DNA of 64,000 bases from NCBI RefSeq assembly GCF_900156475.1, contig NZ_FTNR01000005.1, forward strand, positions 186,001 through 250,000, written 5' to 3'. This stretch comes from Natronorubrum thiooxidans. GTDB taxonomy: Archaea > Halobacteriota > Halobacteria > Halobacteriales > Natrialbaceae. The notes under the pieces were generated by a model, which was not told the DNA's origin, did not search any database, and saw only the letters and a program-made list of their open reading frames with translations. A program made the translations under genes and the position numbers. Every line of letters begins with the position of its first letter. The stretch's first letter is position 1. Positions 1 to 8,712 of the stretch are shown here, one piece after another.

Positions 1-1
1 G

Positions 2-820
2 TTGTCGTTCGGTCACGCGGCGTTTTTCGGTACCGGCATGTATACCGTCGTGCTCGTGATGGGGCAGGCCGGGATCAACGATCTCGTGGTATTGCTCCTG
101 CTTGCGATGATCATGTCCGGGATCGTCGGTGCCATCATTGGCGCGTTGTCCGTCAAGACCCACGAGATCTACTTCGCGCTGTTGACACTGGCACTGGCAC
201 AGCTGCTGTACATCCTTGCCGTTCGAGACATCGGCGGACTCACTCGCGGGACCGACGGGATCGGTGTCTCCCGGCCCGATTTCTTCGGCATTCCAGTGAG
301 CGAACTGTCGGCACAGATCTACCTGCTCGGGTTCTACTACCACGTCGTGTTGGTGGCCCTGGCCGCGACGATCGTCCTGCTCTGGTTCGTCCTCCGATCA
401 CCGTTCGGACTCACGCTGAAGATGATCCGTGAGAACGAGACGCGAGCGGAGATGACCGGCGTCCCGGTGTTGCGATACCGCGTCTACTCGATGATCCTGT
501 CGGCGATGATCGTCGGCCTCGGCGGCGCGCTGTACGCCGTCCTGATCGGCCACATTACCCCGGAGTATCTCGACTGGACGATGTCGGGTGAGATCGTCTT
601 CATGGCGTTGCTCGGTGGCATTGGAACCTTCTTCGGCCCGGTCATCGGTGCCGGTGGCTTCATCATGCTGCAGGAGTTGGCGCTGTCGTACACCGAGTAC
701 TGGCACTTTACGATGGGGCTCGTGCTGTTCGTCGTCGTCCTGACGCTACGTGAAAACGGCATCTGGGGCGGCGCAAAGACGCTCGTCGAGATGATCACCG
801 ATCGGCGGGGTGAACAATGA
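2..820 (+). CDS. livM: Branched-chain amino-acid type ABC transporter permease LivM (5' truncated)
   Basis: This is a membrane permease of a LivHMGF-type importer for branched-chain amino acids or related organic acids. The first visible residues, SFGHAAFFGTGMYT, match the conserved LivM core motif, so the gene begins before the window. The TTG at position 2 is not taken as the start. About 270 residues are visible with six or more hydrophobic segments. The cytoplasmic loop ENETRAEMTGVPVLRYR, which docks the ATPase, lies near visible residue 145, and the C-terminal GGIGTFFGPVIGA is typical of the family. The stop overlaps the livG start by four bases (ATGA), so the genes are translationally coupled. 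The true substrate cannot be read from the sequence. Confidence 0.93.
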   Translation: MSFGHAAFFGTGMYTVVLVMGQAGINDLVVLLLLAMIMSGIVGAIIGALSVKTHEIYFALLTLALAQLLYILAVRDIGGLTRGTDGIGVSRPDFFGIPVSELSAQIYLLGFYYHVVLVALAATIVLLWFVLRSPFGLTLKMIRENETRAEMTGVPVLRYRVYSMILSAMIVGLGGALYAVLIGHITPEYLDWTMSGEIVFMALLGGIGTFFGPVIGAGGFIMLQELALSYTEYWHFTMGLVLFVVVLTLRENGIWGGAKTLVEMITDRRGEQ

Positions 821-1575
821 GTACAGAACCAATCCTCAAAACCGAAAACGTTCGCAAAGATTTCGGAAGTATCGTCGCCGTCGATGGCGTCAGCGTCGAG
901 TTCTACGACGACGAAATCGTCGGCATCATCGGTCCCAACGGGGCCGGCAAGACCACGTTCACGAACCTCATCTCGGGTGCGTTGCCGTTGACCGATGGGA
1001 CCATCGTCTTCGACGGCGAGGACATCTCGAGCCTGCAAAAGTACAAGCGGGTCCGTCGGGGACTCGTCCGCTCGTTTCAGATCCCACAGATCTACGACGA
1101 GATGACGGTGTTCGAGAACATGCAGGCGAGCGTTCTCTCGCGAAAACAGGAGAACAATCGCCTGTTCATGCCAACCAACCGGGACAGCGCCTCCGTCAGC
1201 GAGACGGAGCGACTCCTCGAGTTGTTCAACCTCGAGGCCCACGCGGACGACCACACCGAACACCTCCCACACGGCGTCCGAAAGGTCCTCGACGTGGCGA
1301 TGTCGTTCGCACTCGAGCCGGAGATCATGATCCTCGACGAGCCGACCAGCGGCGTCGGCTCGCGCGAGAAAAACGCCGTCATGGAGACGATCACCGAGGC
1401 TGCGGTCGAACAGCACATCGGCCTGATATTCATCGAACACGACATGGAACTCATTCGCGACTACTCCGACCGGATTATCGCCCTCCACGAAGGGCGCGTG
1501 CTCGCCGACGACGATGTGGCGGCCGTGATGGAATCAGAGGAAGTCAACCAGTTCATCCTCGAGGGAGGTGTCTGA
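817..1575 (+). CDS. livG: Branched-chain amino-acid type ABC transporter ATP-binding protein LivG
   Basis: One of the two ATPase subunits powering the Liv-type importer. The protein has 252 residues, usual for LivG. Walker A GPNGAGKT lies at about residues 39-46 and Walker B plus D-loop read IMILDEPTSG. The ABC signature is degenerate: the canonical LSGGQ position reads LPHGVRKVLDVAMS, in keeping with the relaxed LSYGxQR signature of LivG proteins. The ATG at 817 overlaps the livM stop by four bases, which supports it over an upstream GTG. livF follows with its start two bases beyond this stop. The assignment as LivG rather than LivF rests on order and signature. Confidence 0.93.
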   Translation: MSTEPILKTENVRKDFGSIVAVDGVSVEFYDDEIVGIIGPNGAGKTTFTNLISGALPLTDGTIVFDGEDISSLQKYKRVRRGLVRSFQIPQIYDEMTVFENMQASVLSRKQENNRLFMPTNRDSASVSETERLLELFNLEAHADDHTEHLPHGVRKVLDVAMSFALEPEIMILDEPTSGVGSREKNAVMETITEAAVEQHIGLIFIEHDMELIRDYSDRIIALHEGRVLADDDVAAVMESEEVNQFILEGGV

Positions 1576-1576
1576 G

Positions 1577-2305
1577 ATGAGCCAAGAGCCACTGCTCGAG
1601 ATCGACGACATCACCGTGACGATCGACAAGGCGAGGGTCCTCGAGGCGGTCTCGATCCGGATCGAACCGGGCGAGTCCGTTGCCCTGATCGGCCGCAACG
1701 GAGCCGGCAAGACGACGACGTTCCGGACGGTGATGGGCCAGACCGCGATTCAGAACGGCTCGATTCGTGTGCGTGGGACCGACCTCACGGATCAGCCCTC
1801 ACGGACGCGGATCCAACACGGAATCGGGTTCGCGCCGGAAGACCGACGGTTGTTCACGACCCTCACTGTCGAGGACAACATCCGGATGTCGACGTGGGGA
1901 AGCGATGACGTCAGCGACGACGAGTTCCGAGAGCGTCGCGACCGGATCCTCGACATTTTCCCAGAGATGGAGGAGTTCCTCGATCGGCCCGCCGGCCAGC
2001 TCAGTGGCGGGGAACAAAAGATGGTCACAGTCGGCCGGGCGCTCGCGTCGGACCCGGATATCGTATTGCTCGACGAGCCGTTCGAAGGGCTTGCACCATC
2101 TGTCCGGGAACGATTCCGTGAGGGCGTCGAGCGCATCAAGGACCTCGGCATCTCGATCGTCGTCGCGGAGTCGAACGTCCGCCATGCGGGCGAGATCGCC
2201 GACCGCGGGTACGTGATCGAACGAGGAGAGATCGTCACCAGTATCGACGACGACGAACCGATCGTCGACAATGCGGAGATCAAACGCATCTTCGAAGGCA
2301 GCTAG
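1577..2305 (+). CDS. livF: Branched-chain amino-acid type ABC transporter ATP-binding protein LivF
   Basis: The second ATPase subunit of the Liv-type importer, 242 residues from the ATG at 1577. A GTG at 1568 inside the livG end is also open, but the ATG gives the usual MSQEPLLEIDD start. Walker A is GRNGAGKTT, the signature is an intact LSGGEQKMVTVGRAL, and Walker B reads IVLLDEPFEGLAP, the LivF form. The stop lies one base before the next start at 2307, so all four genes form one operon. The intact signature here contrasts with the degenerate one in LivG, which is normal for these heterodimers. Confidence 0.94.
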   Translation: MSQEPLLEIDDITVTIDKARVLEAVSIRIEPGESVALIGRNGAGKTTTFRTVMGQTAIQNGSIRVRGTDLTDQPSRTRIQHGIGFAPEDRRLFTTLTVEDNIRMSTWGSDDVSDDEFRERRDRILDIFPEMEEFLDRPAGQLSGGEQKMVTVGRALASDPDIVLLDEPFEGLAPSVRERFREGVERIKDLGISIVVAESNVRHAGEIADRGYVIERGEIVTSIDDDEPIVDNAEIKRIFEGS

Positions 2306-2306
2306 C

Positions 2307-2693
2307 ATGGGTCGACCAACCGCAGGCGAGACACACACGTTCGAACGGACGTTCACGACCGACGAGGTCGAACGGTTTGCCGAGCTCTCAGGCGACAGAC
2401 AGGATCAGCACACGGAACCCGACGAGGGCGGACAGCTGCTGGTCCACGGCCTGCTCACCGCGACCCTGCCCACGAAAATCGGCGGCGACCTCGAGGTCCT
2501 CGCAACGGAGATGACGTTCCAGTTTCGCCAGCCGGTCTACACCGGCGAGCAGATCACTTGTCTGTGGACGTTCGACACCGTTGACGAACGGGACGACCGC
2601 TACGCCGTTACCGTCGATATCGAGTGTACGAACAACGATGCGGAGTCCGTTCTCACCGGCGATATCGAGGGCCTCATCTGGAAGACGTCCTGA
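2307..2693 (+). CDS. Hotdog-fold MaoC-like dehydratase/thioesterase-type protein
   Basis: A 128-residue protein that looks like a single hotdog domain of the MaoC-like hydratase family, which acts on acyl-CoA thioesters. Family-like features are FTTDEVERFAELSGDRQDQHTE at the N-terminus (cut of a longer match), then GQLLVHGLLTATLPTKIGG, where VHG supplies the expected histidine, and EMTFQFRQPVYTGEQI in the second half. The start at 2307 lies one base after livF, so it is probably cotranscribed with the transporter. That suggests the transported substrate is metabolised through CoA thioesters. The exact reaction is not readable. The downstream gene runs in the opposite direction. Confidence 0.72.
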   Translation: MGRPTAGETHTFERTFTTDEVERFAELSGDRQDQHTEPDEGGQLLVHGLLTATLPTKIGGDLEVLATEMTFQFRQPVYTGEQITCLWTFDTVDERDDRYAVTVDIECTNNDAESVLTGDIEGLIWKTS

Positions 2694-2717
2694 GCGGGCG
2701 ACAGCGCCATCGAACGG

Positions 2718-3623
2718 TCAGATTGCGGACTCGAGTCCGTCCTCGATGTCGAGTCCGAGGTAGTCCGCAGCCGTCCGATAAAAGAGGTCTCGAGTCGTCT
2801 CCCGCGGCAGCTCTCGAGCGAGTAATCCGGCCCGTTCGTTACGATAGGGGTAGGGAATGTTCGGGAAGTCCGAACCGTACATGATGGAATCCGAGAGGTC
2901 AATGAGGGTTTCGTCCGTGATCGTCGACGGATCGAACCCCATCGTCTCCTCGGCCGAAGTCGACATCGCGAACGTCGTGTCCAGATAGACGGTCTCGTGC
3001 TCGCGGGCGAACGCGAGGAACCGATCGACCTCGTAGGTACCCATGTGTGCACAGCAGACCCGAACGTCCGGATAGGAGTCGATCAGGTCGGCAAAGGCGT
3101 CTGCCCCGACGTACTCGGTGTCCTCGAACATCGGTGCCGTCCCGCCGTGGTAGGTGATCGGTCGATCGTACGCCGCCGCAACCTCGAGCGCTGGCTCGAG
3201 TCGCGGGTCTGCGGGCCGACACTCTTGGACGGGACAGTGGATCTTCAGACCTCGAGCGCCCGCCTCGAACGCATCCCGGACGACGGCTGCGACGGCATCA
3301 TCGTCGGGATGAACCGTCGCGAACGGGAGCAGCATGTCTGAGTCGGTGGCTTGCTCGAGCAGCCAGTCGTTCAACTCGCGAGCAATCCCCGCTTTGTGCG
3401 CGTATGGGAGGGCGACGTAGGCCTCGACGCCCGCCGTACGGAGGACGGCCTCGATTTCCGGTCGCGTCGTCGGACTCGAGAACTCCCAGTCGGTCTCGGC
3501 GCTGAGCGACCGACGAATCGCGGCGGCGAGTCGGTCCGGAAACAGGTGCGTGTGGGCATCGATCGCCGGGGCAAAGGCGGTCGACGGCTCCTCGGACGGT
3601 GTCTGTGGCTCGGGGGGTGACAT
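2718..3623 (-). CDS. Amidohydrolase-family metal-dependent hydrolase (TIM-barrel)
   Basis: A 301-residue member of the amidohydrolase_2 group, which includes decarboxylases such as ACMSD and assorted hydrolases. The metal-binding DAHTHLFPD lies at about residues 22-30, ITYHGG supplies the next histidine, CCAHMGT a further one, and YGSDFPNIPY carries the late catalytic Asp. The start chosen is the ATG at 3623 (MSPPEPQ). An upstream extension to 3695 is open but reads as low-quality spacer. It converges on the Liv and hotdog operon with a 24-base gap. Membership in a catabolic cluster with that operon is inference from position only. Confidence 0.8.
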   Translation of the reverse strand: MSPPEPQTPSEEPSTAFAPAIDAHTHLFPDRLAAAIRRSLSAETDWEFSSPTTRPEIEAVLRTAGVEAYVALPYAHKAGIARELNDWLLEQATDSDMLLPFATVHPDDDAVAAVVRDAFEAGARGLKIHCPVQECRPADPRLEPALEVAAAYDRPITYHGGTAPMFEDTEYVGADAFADLIDSYPDVRVCCAHMGTYEVDRFLAFAREHETVYLDTTFAMSTSAEETMGFDPSTITDETLIDLSDSIMYGSDFPNIPYPYRNERAGLLARELPRETTRDLFYRTAADYLGLDIEDGLESAI

Positions 3624-3761
3624 AGTACGCTGAGAGACTCGGGACTCGAGTCGTGTATGAGAGAGTCGGGATCCTGTCAAATAGGTGTACTGCAACCGGC
3701 GAGGGAGGGTCGATCACGCGGATACGAAATGAAAGAGTCGGCTTGCGGTCGAACGAACCAC

Positions 3762-5330
3762 TCAGCTGAATTTCTGGACCGTCACGTCGAGGGTATCGAG
3801 GTCGACAATCGGAGCGTAGCCGGCGTCGGGGTCGATGTTGACGCTCTTCTGGAAGTCGGTCTGTGACTGCCAACACCCGGAGTTAATGGCGAGTACGTTG
3901 TGATACTTGCCGAAACCGAGTTTGTGGACGTGGCCGGTGTGGAAGATGTCAGGAACCTCGTCCATGACGAGGTAATCCCGTTCTTCGGGTGCGAGACGGG
4001 TGTGGCCACCGAACTGCGGGGCGACGTGGCGCTTTTTGAGCAGGTGGTACATCGCCTTGTGTGGCTCCTCGTAGCTCGCTTTCTCCTCGGGGAGTTCAGC
4101 AATCACTTCGTCCAGACTGACGCCGTGGTACATGAGCACAGAGACGCCCTCGAGGGTCACCGTCGAGGGATTGCTCACAATTCGTGGATCGTGGGCCGAC
4201 ATGATCTCTCGGAGGTCCTCGTTGAACCCGGGCTGGGGCTCTGCGAGGCGCACCGCGTCGTGGTTGCCCGGGATCATGACGATCTCGATATCGCCGGGCA
4301 CCTGTTTGAGATACTCGTTGAACACCTCGTACTGCTCGTAGATGTCGACGATATCGAGTTCCTCATCCTGATCGGGGTAGATCCCGACCCCTTCGACCAT
4401 GTCGCCCGCGAGCAGCAGGTACTCGACGTGTTGGGCCTGATCCGTATGCAGCCAGTCCGTAAACCTATTCCAGGCGTCGTGCATGAACTCCTGGCTGCCG
4501 ACGTGGACATCGCTGATCAGCGCCGCCTGCACGTGGCGGTCCGCCGTCGATGGCTCATGCGTCCGCGGAATGTCGGGGAAATACATCGAGTCGACAAAGG
4601 CGATCCCCGAATCGTCGGCGAGGGTTCCTTCCATCGCCAACACCTCGTCACAGAGCAACTCTCCGACAAGATCAGCGTACTCCCTGTCTTTCATCACTAG
4701 CCACGGGAACGTTCCCGTCGCGTCCTCGAGTTCGACTAGCCAGTGGCCGCTCGCAGTCGACCGAATGTCGTTGACCAGCCCGACCATTCCGACCTCACCA
4801 CCGCCGGGCATGTTCTGGATCGCCGTCGCCGGCCGGTGGTTGACCCGCCCTCGCAGTGTCGACCCGAGTCGCTCGAGGCGATCCCGGAACACCGAAACGA
4901 AGTCGCTGTACTCGCCGGTACCCGTACTCTCGCCGGTCATATCGCCGGCGATCTCGAGCGATCGCAGTTCGGGGTCGGCCGACCGCTCGACACCCGAAGA
5001 CCCCTTCGTTTCCACTGGAGCACCCGCACCGCTGGCTGGTGGGGTTGCTGTGTCATCTCCAGTCGAAACAGGGGGGTCTGTGGTGTCGAGTTTGGAAGCA
5101 GGATCCCGTTCGCCCCCCATCGATTTCGGATCCGGATCGGTCGCCACAAGCGCCGACTGAACGTGGTCGGTTCGGACGACCAGCGCATCCTCGGGCAGCG
5201 TGTCGATAACGCGTTCGAGAGCCGCCTGCGGATCGTCCGCCGACGTGAGCTGTGTCACAGCCTCACGTTCGGCGTTGTAGCCACGGCTGGTGAGTTCACT
5301 GACGATCCGAGCTGACGCCTCGAGTGGCAC
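3762..5330 (-). CDS. polB: DNA polymerase II (PolD) small subunit DP1
   Basis: The small subunit of the archaeal replicative polymerase PolD, which carries the 3'-5' exonuclease. Starting at the GTG at 5330 (read as MPLEASARIVSEL, the usual haloarchaeal beginning) gives 522 residues. A longer frame to 5408 exists, but a T-rich promoter-like stretch at 5351-5360 sits inside it. Domains: a helical N-terminus (to about residue 60), an acidic Pro/Ser/Thr linker (about 65-130), an OB-like region, then a calcineurin-like phosphoesterase with ISDVHVGSQ, LLLAGDMVEG, MIPGNHDAVR and IFHTGHVHKLG. The linker DNA contains two inverted ORB-like sequences at 5000-5021 and 5056-5078. The neighbours sec11 and orc1 match the conserved oriC1 gene order. 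Confidence 0.95.
   Translation of the reverse strand: MPLEASARIVSELTSRGYNAEREAVTQLTSADDPQAALERVIDTLPEDALVVRTDHVQSALVATDPDPKSMGGERDPASKLDTTDPPVSTGDDTATPPASGAGAPVETKGSSGVERSADPELRSLEIAGDMTGESTGTGEYSDFVSVFRDRLERLGSTLRGRVNHRPATAIQNMPGGGEVGMVGLVNDIRSTASGHWLVELEDATGTFPWLVMKDREYADLVGELLCDEVLAMEGTLADDSGIAFVDSMYFPDIPRTHEPSTADRHVQAALISDVHVGSQEFMHDAWNRFTDWLHTDQAQHVEYLLLAGDMVEGVGIYPDQDEELDIVDIYEQYEVFNEYLKQVPGDIEIVMIPGNHDAVRLAEPQPGFNEDLREIMSAHDPRIVSNPSTVTLEGVSVLMYHGVSLDEVIAELPEEKASYEEPHKAMYHLLKKRHVAPQFGGHTRLAPEERDYLVMDEVPDIFHTGHVHKLGFGKYHNVLAINSGCWQSQTDFQKSVNIDPDAGYAPIVDLDTLDVTVQKFS
5000..5021 (-). repeat. ORB-like element inside polB linker (copy 1)
   Basis: On the + strand this reads ccccttcgtttccactggag. 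Its complement has the same layout as the origin element at 9530 (TCCA, two bases, GAAACGAAGGGG). It lies in the disordered linker of PolD small subunit, where it encodes roughly PVETKGS. It forms an inverted pair with the copy at 5056-5078. Confidence 0.6.
5056..5078 (+). repeat. ORB-like element inside polB linker (copy 2)
   Basis: The + strand reads tctccagtcgaaacaggggg, matching the origin element tctccagttgaaacgaaggg at most positions. It lies 35 bases from the inverted copy at 5000-5021. In the polB frame it encodes part of DTTDPPVSTGDD, a low-complexity linker. Confidence 0.6.
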
Positions 5331-5480
5331 GTCTCTCGCATTCGTGGGCGAAAAGAAAAGGATACCGTAATACGGCGAGGCGAGCCCAGCCAGGACTCCA
5401 GTCGACACCGGAACTGGACCGTTTCACTCTCGATGGTGCGAACAGAAGGTTGATTGTGAGCCCCAGCAAAACGGGTGACG

Positions 5481-6497
5481 ATGAGCGGTCCTAGCCCCGG
5501 TGGTCCATCTGACGACGCCGATGACTCCAGAGAGGATTCCAACGGTCGGCCCACCCATGATCGTGATCGACAGGACAGCCGCGATCGTAACCGACAGGAC
5601 CGAAACAGCGCTCAGGGGTGGACACCGCCAGGCGCAGACGATGCTGACGAATGGACACCACCGGGAGAGCCGTCCGAAACGCCCCCAAAGACCACCGAGA
5701 CCGACGGCGTCACGATCGACGATGACGGCCTCGTTCGCTGGTTTCTGCGCTCCAAAAACGAGAGCGTCGTCCTGGCTCGAGACGTCGCGAGCAGCGTCGC
5801 CATCGTCGCTGTCATCGGCCTGCTTCTCTTCGGGGTCAGCGGGATCTGGCCGCCACTGGTCGCCGTCGAAAGCGGGAGCATGGAGCCGAACATGCAGCGA
5901 GGCGATCTGATCTTCGTCGTCGACGACGACCGATTCGCCGGTGACGACCCCGTCGCCGGTACCGGCGTCGTCACGCTCGAGGACGGCGAAGCGAACGGAC
6001 ACGAAAAGTTTGGCGAAGCTGGCGACGTCATCGTCTTTCGGCCCAACGGCGATCCAGGCGAGACACCGGTGATCCATCGCGCCCACTTCTGGGTCGAAGA
6101 AGACGAAAACTGGGTCGATACCAAAGCTAACGAGGAGATCATCGGTGATGCGACCTGTGCTGACGTCCAGACTTGTCCGGCGAATCACGACGGGTTCATC
6201 ACGAAAGGCGATGCGAACAGCGGTTACGACCAGTATCGAGGTGGTGCTCGGACCGACGTCGTCAGAACCGAGTGGGTCACCGGAAAAGCGATGTTCCGCG
6301 TCCCGTGGCTCGGCCACGTCCGGCTGACGTTCGACGAACTGTTCGGCGGGATAATTCTCCCATCGCCGGTGCTCGAGAGCGTTCCAGAGGCTGTGAGTCC
6401 CGATTCTGCTGCCCTGCAGGCCGGGCTAGCCGGTTCGACCGGGCTCGCTGGCACCAGCGCTGGTGTCGCCGTTGCCGTCGGTCGCTACCGGAACTAA
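5481..6497 (+). CDS. sec11: Archaeal/ER-type signal peptidase I (Sec11)
   Basis: A membrane-bound protease that removes signal peptides from Sec-exported proteins. The ATG at 5481 gives 338 residues; an in-frame GTG lies six bases earlier. An acidic, Pro-rich N-terminal tail of about 90 residues precedes a membrane segment (VAIVAVIGLLLFGVSGIW). Then come the catalytic serine motif VESGSMEPNMQRGDLIFVV, the second box VIFRPNGDPGETPVIHRAHF with the catalytic His, and GFITKGDANSGYDQYRG with the conserved Asp. A second hydrophobic stretch ends the protein. It uses Ser/His/Asp rather than the bacterial Ser/Lys dyad. It is divergent from polB, and this pairing next to orc1 is conserved at haloarchaeal oriC1. 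Confidence 0.95.
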   Translation: MSGPSPGGPSDDADDSREDSNGRPTHDRDRQDSRDRNRQDRNSAQGWTPPGADDADEWTPPGEPSETPPKTTETDGVTIDDDGLVRWFLRSKNESVVLARDVASSVAIVAVIGLLLFGVSGIWPPLVAVESGSMEPNMQRGDLIFVVDDDRFAGDDPVAGTGVVTLEDGEANGHEKFGEAGDVIVFRPNGDPGETPVIHRAHFWVEEDENWVDTKANEEIIGDATCADVQTCPANHDGFITKGDANSGYDQYRGGARTDVVRTEWVTGKAMFRVPWLGHVRLTFDELFGGIILPSPVLESVPEAVSPDSAALQAGLAGSTGLAGTSAGVAVAVGRYRN

Positions 6498-6576
6498 ACG
6501 GCTGCGAAGCTCGTATTCGGTCGTGACGACATCGGTTGCTGTGGAGATCGTATTCAGTTGTGACGACAGCACGGGT

Positions 6577-6619
6577 CGTCCCCTTGTTTCGCGAGTCGTC
6601 CCCTTGGTTCGACTCGAGG
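6577..6619 (-). repeat. Two tandem ORB-like elements between sec11 and a lipoprotein gene
   Basis: The + strand shows tcgtccccttgtttcgcgag followed directly by tcgtccccttggttcgactc. Two copies about 21 bases apart carry the C-string and gtttc/ggttc core of the origin elements, both oriented on the minus strand. They sit in the 129-base gap where sec11 and the lipoprotein gene converge, so they could also affect transcript ends. The match to the origin copies is weaker on the 3' side. Confidence 0.45.
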
Positions 6620-6626
6620 CGTGGTG

Positions 6627-7070
6627 TCACTCGCCAGTCGTGATCTCGAGGCGAAGTTCGTCGCCGTCTTGGACAACGTATTCGGTTGGATCGACCGTCT
6701 CACCGCTAACGAGAAACGTAAGCTCCGTCTCCGGCTCGCGACCGTCGTAGTCGGTGCCGTCGATAGTGACGACGTGGTCGTCTCCCTGCTGTGTGCATGC
6801 AAAATGCGGGAGGAGATCGAGTCCCTCGGCGAACGTCACCGGTTCTGCCCCCTCCATATACCAGTAGTCGTCCTGCTCGTGGAGATGAAATTCGAGCGAG
6901 TCGTTGGCGGCGTTTTCGGACTGAAACCGGTCTGCAGAGAGGTCGATGGCCTCGCCGTCAACGATAACCTCGAGCTCACCGCGCTCGAACTCGACTTCGC
7001 CGTCGGTGAAGATACAGCCGGCAAGCGAGACGAGACTCGCCGTTGCGACGATCGCGCTGCGCCGTTTCAT
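6627..7070 (-). CDS. Small haloarchaeal lipoprotein of unknown function
   Basis: A 147-residue predicted lipoprotein. MKRRSAIVATASLVSLAGC is a short signal with twin basic residues and a lipobox whose Cys is at residue 19, so it is likely anchored outside the membrane. The start is the ATG at 7070; a further in-frame ATG seven codons upstream would bury the signal. The mature part is acidic and beta-rich (EVEFERGELEVIVDGEAIDL, ending DELRLEITTGE), suggesting a small beta-grasp-like fold, but I do not recognise a family. It lies between sec11 and orc1. It ends 67 bases upstream of nothing regulatory that I can see. Confidence 0.7.
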   Translation of the reverse strand: MKRRSAIVATASLVSLAGCIFTDGEVEFERGELEVIVDGEAIDLSADRFQSENAANDSLEFHLHEQDDYWYMEGAEPVTFAEGLDLLPHFACTQQGDDHVVTIDGTDYDGREPETELTFLVSGETVDPTEYVVQDGDELRLEITTGE

Positions 7071-7136
7071 ATGAGGGGAACGTCGTGACACAGTATTACT
7101 GGCTTGTCGATTCCCACAGCGCTGGGATCGGGCGGT

Positions 7137-8699
7137 CTAGTTTTCGAATCGAGCCTGGACGAACGGCTGGACGTCGTCGATACTACTCAGTCGAGAATCG
7201 GAGAGCAAGACGGCCTCCGTCTCTTCGAGTGGAACCGAGAGACTGATCTCTTTGGTCCGACCGTATCGTCCTTTCGAGACGACGACCGCGTTGACGATCC
7301 CGAGCATGTCGAGTTCGCTGATGAGATCGGTGACACGCCGTTGGGTCAGGACGTCGGCGTCGATCTCCTCACAGAGGCGTTTGTAGATATTGAACACCTC
7401 GCCCGTGTTGATGCTGTGCACGCCGTTTTTCTCGAGGAGGATGATCGCAAAGAGGACGAGTTTGCTCTGGGTGGGCAGCGTGCGGACGACTTCGACGACC
7501 CGGTCGAGTTCGATCTTGTCCTGAGCCTGCCGAACGTGTTCCTCGACGATCGTCTCCGTCTGGGAGCGTTCGGCCAGTTCACCAGCAGTACGAAGCAGGT
7601 CCAACGCGCGACGCGCGTCCCCGTGTTCCTGTGCGGCAAAGGCTGCACACAACGGGATCACGTCGTCAGACAGCGCACGCTCTTTGAATGCGACCTCCGA
7701 GCGATGTTTGAGGATGTCCCGGAGCTGGTTGGCGTCGTAGGGTGGGAACACAATCTCTTCTTCACCCAGCGAGGATTTGACACGCGGATCGAGGAAGTCG
7801 GTGAACTTCAGGTCGTTGGAGATACCGATGATTGAAACTCGGGAGTTCTCGAGTTCGGAGTTCATCCGTGAGAGATTATAAAGCGTGTCGTCGCCGCTTT
7901 TTTCGACGAGTTTGTCGATCTCGTCTAACATGATGACGACGACGCGTTCGTCGTAATCGACGGCATCGAAAAAGACGCTGTAGACGCGGTCGGTTGGCCA
8001 CCCGGTCATGGGTACCTCCTCGAAGGAATCTTTGTCCTCCTCGAGGCTCTCGATGCGGGCGGTGACCTCACTGCGGGCGCTAAACGGTGTGGACTCGAGG
8101 GGATGTGCTGACGTGGACTCGGCAGCGACATCGGCAGCCGCGTCTGATTCAGAGTCGACAGTGGCGTCGGAGGCCGCTGTTTCGTGTGCGTCCACGGCCT
8201 CGAGCAGGTCCTCGAGATCGTCGATCCGGTCGTCGATTCGGGCTTTGTTCTTCTCGATGAACTTGTTTGCGAGCTGTGCAAGCACGCGATACTGGGTATC
8301 GGTCACCTCGCAGTTGATGTACTCGACGTCACAGGGGACGCTGTATTTCTGGGAGGTGCTCTCGAGTTCCTTGCTGACGAACTTTGCGCTCGCCGTCTTT
8401 CCCGTCCCGGTTTTGCCGTAAATGAGGATGTTCGACGGCGTTTCACCACGGAGCGCGGCGACGAGGATCGTCGCCATCTTGTTGATCTGGTCGCTCCGGT
8501 GTGGGAGTTCGTGTGGCGTATAGGACGGGCGAAGGACTTCCTTGTTCTCGAAGATCGGTTCACCACTGAGCAGATCGTCGAACAGCCCTTGGCTCGACTC
8601 CTCGTCGCCGAGCTCGGTTTCATCGATGCTCGAGAAACCCGGTGTCTCGTCGATATCGGCCTGCTCCGACCCCGTCGGTTCTGAATCATCGTCTGACAT
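7137..8699 (-). CDS. orc1: Origin recognition/helicase-loading ATPase Orc1/Cdc6
   Basis: The AAA+ initiator that binds ORB sequences and starts chromosome replication. The ATG at 8699 gives 520 residues (MSDDDSEPTGSEQAD). Walker A GKTGTGKT is at about residues 95-102, Walker B is VVIMLDEIDKL, sensor-type ISNDLKFTDFLDPRVKSSL follows, and the C-terminus is a winged helix (SKLVLFAIILLEKNG to VSKGRYGRTKEISLS). The N-terminal 50 residues are acidic and disordered. An extra Ala/Ser/Glu-rich insert (roughly residues 178-225) separates the Walker motifs. It sits beside the repeat-rich region at 8700-9750, and an ORB-like element lies 14-35 bases upstream of its start, suggesting autoregulation. Confidence 0.97.
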   Translation of the reverse strand: MSDDDSEPTGSEQADIDETPGFSSIDETELGDEESSQGLFDDLLSGEPIFENKEVLRPSYTPHELPHRSDQINKMATILVAALRGETPSNILIYGKTGTGKTASAKFVSKELESTSQKYSVPCDVEYINCEVTDTQYRVLAQLANKFIEKNKARIDDRIDDLEDLLEAVDAHETAASDATVDSESDAAADVAAESTSAHPLESTPFSARSEVTARIESLEEDKDSFEEVPMTGWPTDRVYSVFFDAVDYDERVVVIMLDEIDKLVEKSGDDTLYNLSRMNSELENSRVSIIGISNDLKFTDFLDPRVKSSLGEEEIVFPPYDANQLRDILKHRSEVAFKERALSDDVIPLCAAFAAQEHGDARRALDLLRTAGELAERSQTETIVEEHVRQAQDKIELDRVVEVVRTLPTQSKLVLFAIILLEKNGVHSINTGEVFNIYKRLCEEIDADVLTQRRVTDLISELDMLGIVNAVVVSKGRYGRTKEISLSVPLEETEAVLLSDSRLSSIDDVQPFVQARFEN

Positions 8700-8712
8700 C
8701 CGTCGTACACAT

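Noticed and set aside
3900-4700. Open frame on the plus strand opposite polB
   Set aside because: It is antisense to the PolD small subunit, whose phosphoesterase motifs are certain, and shows no protein motif.
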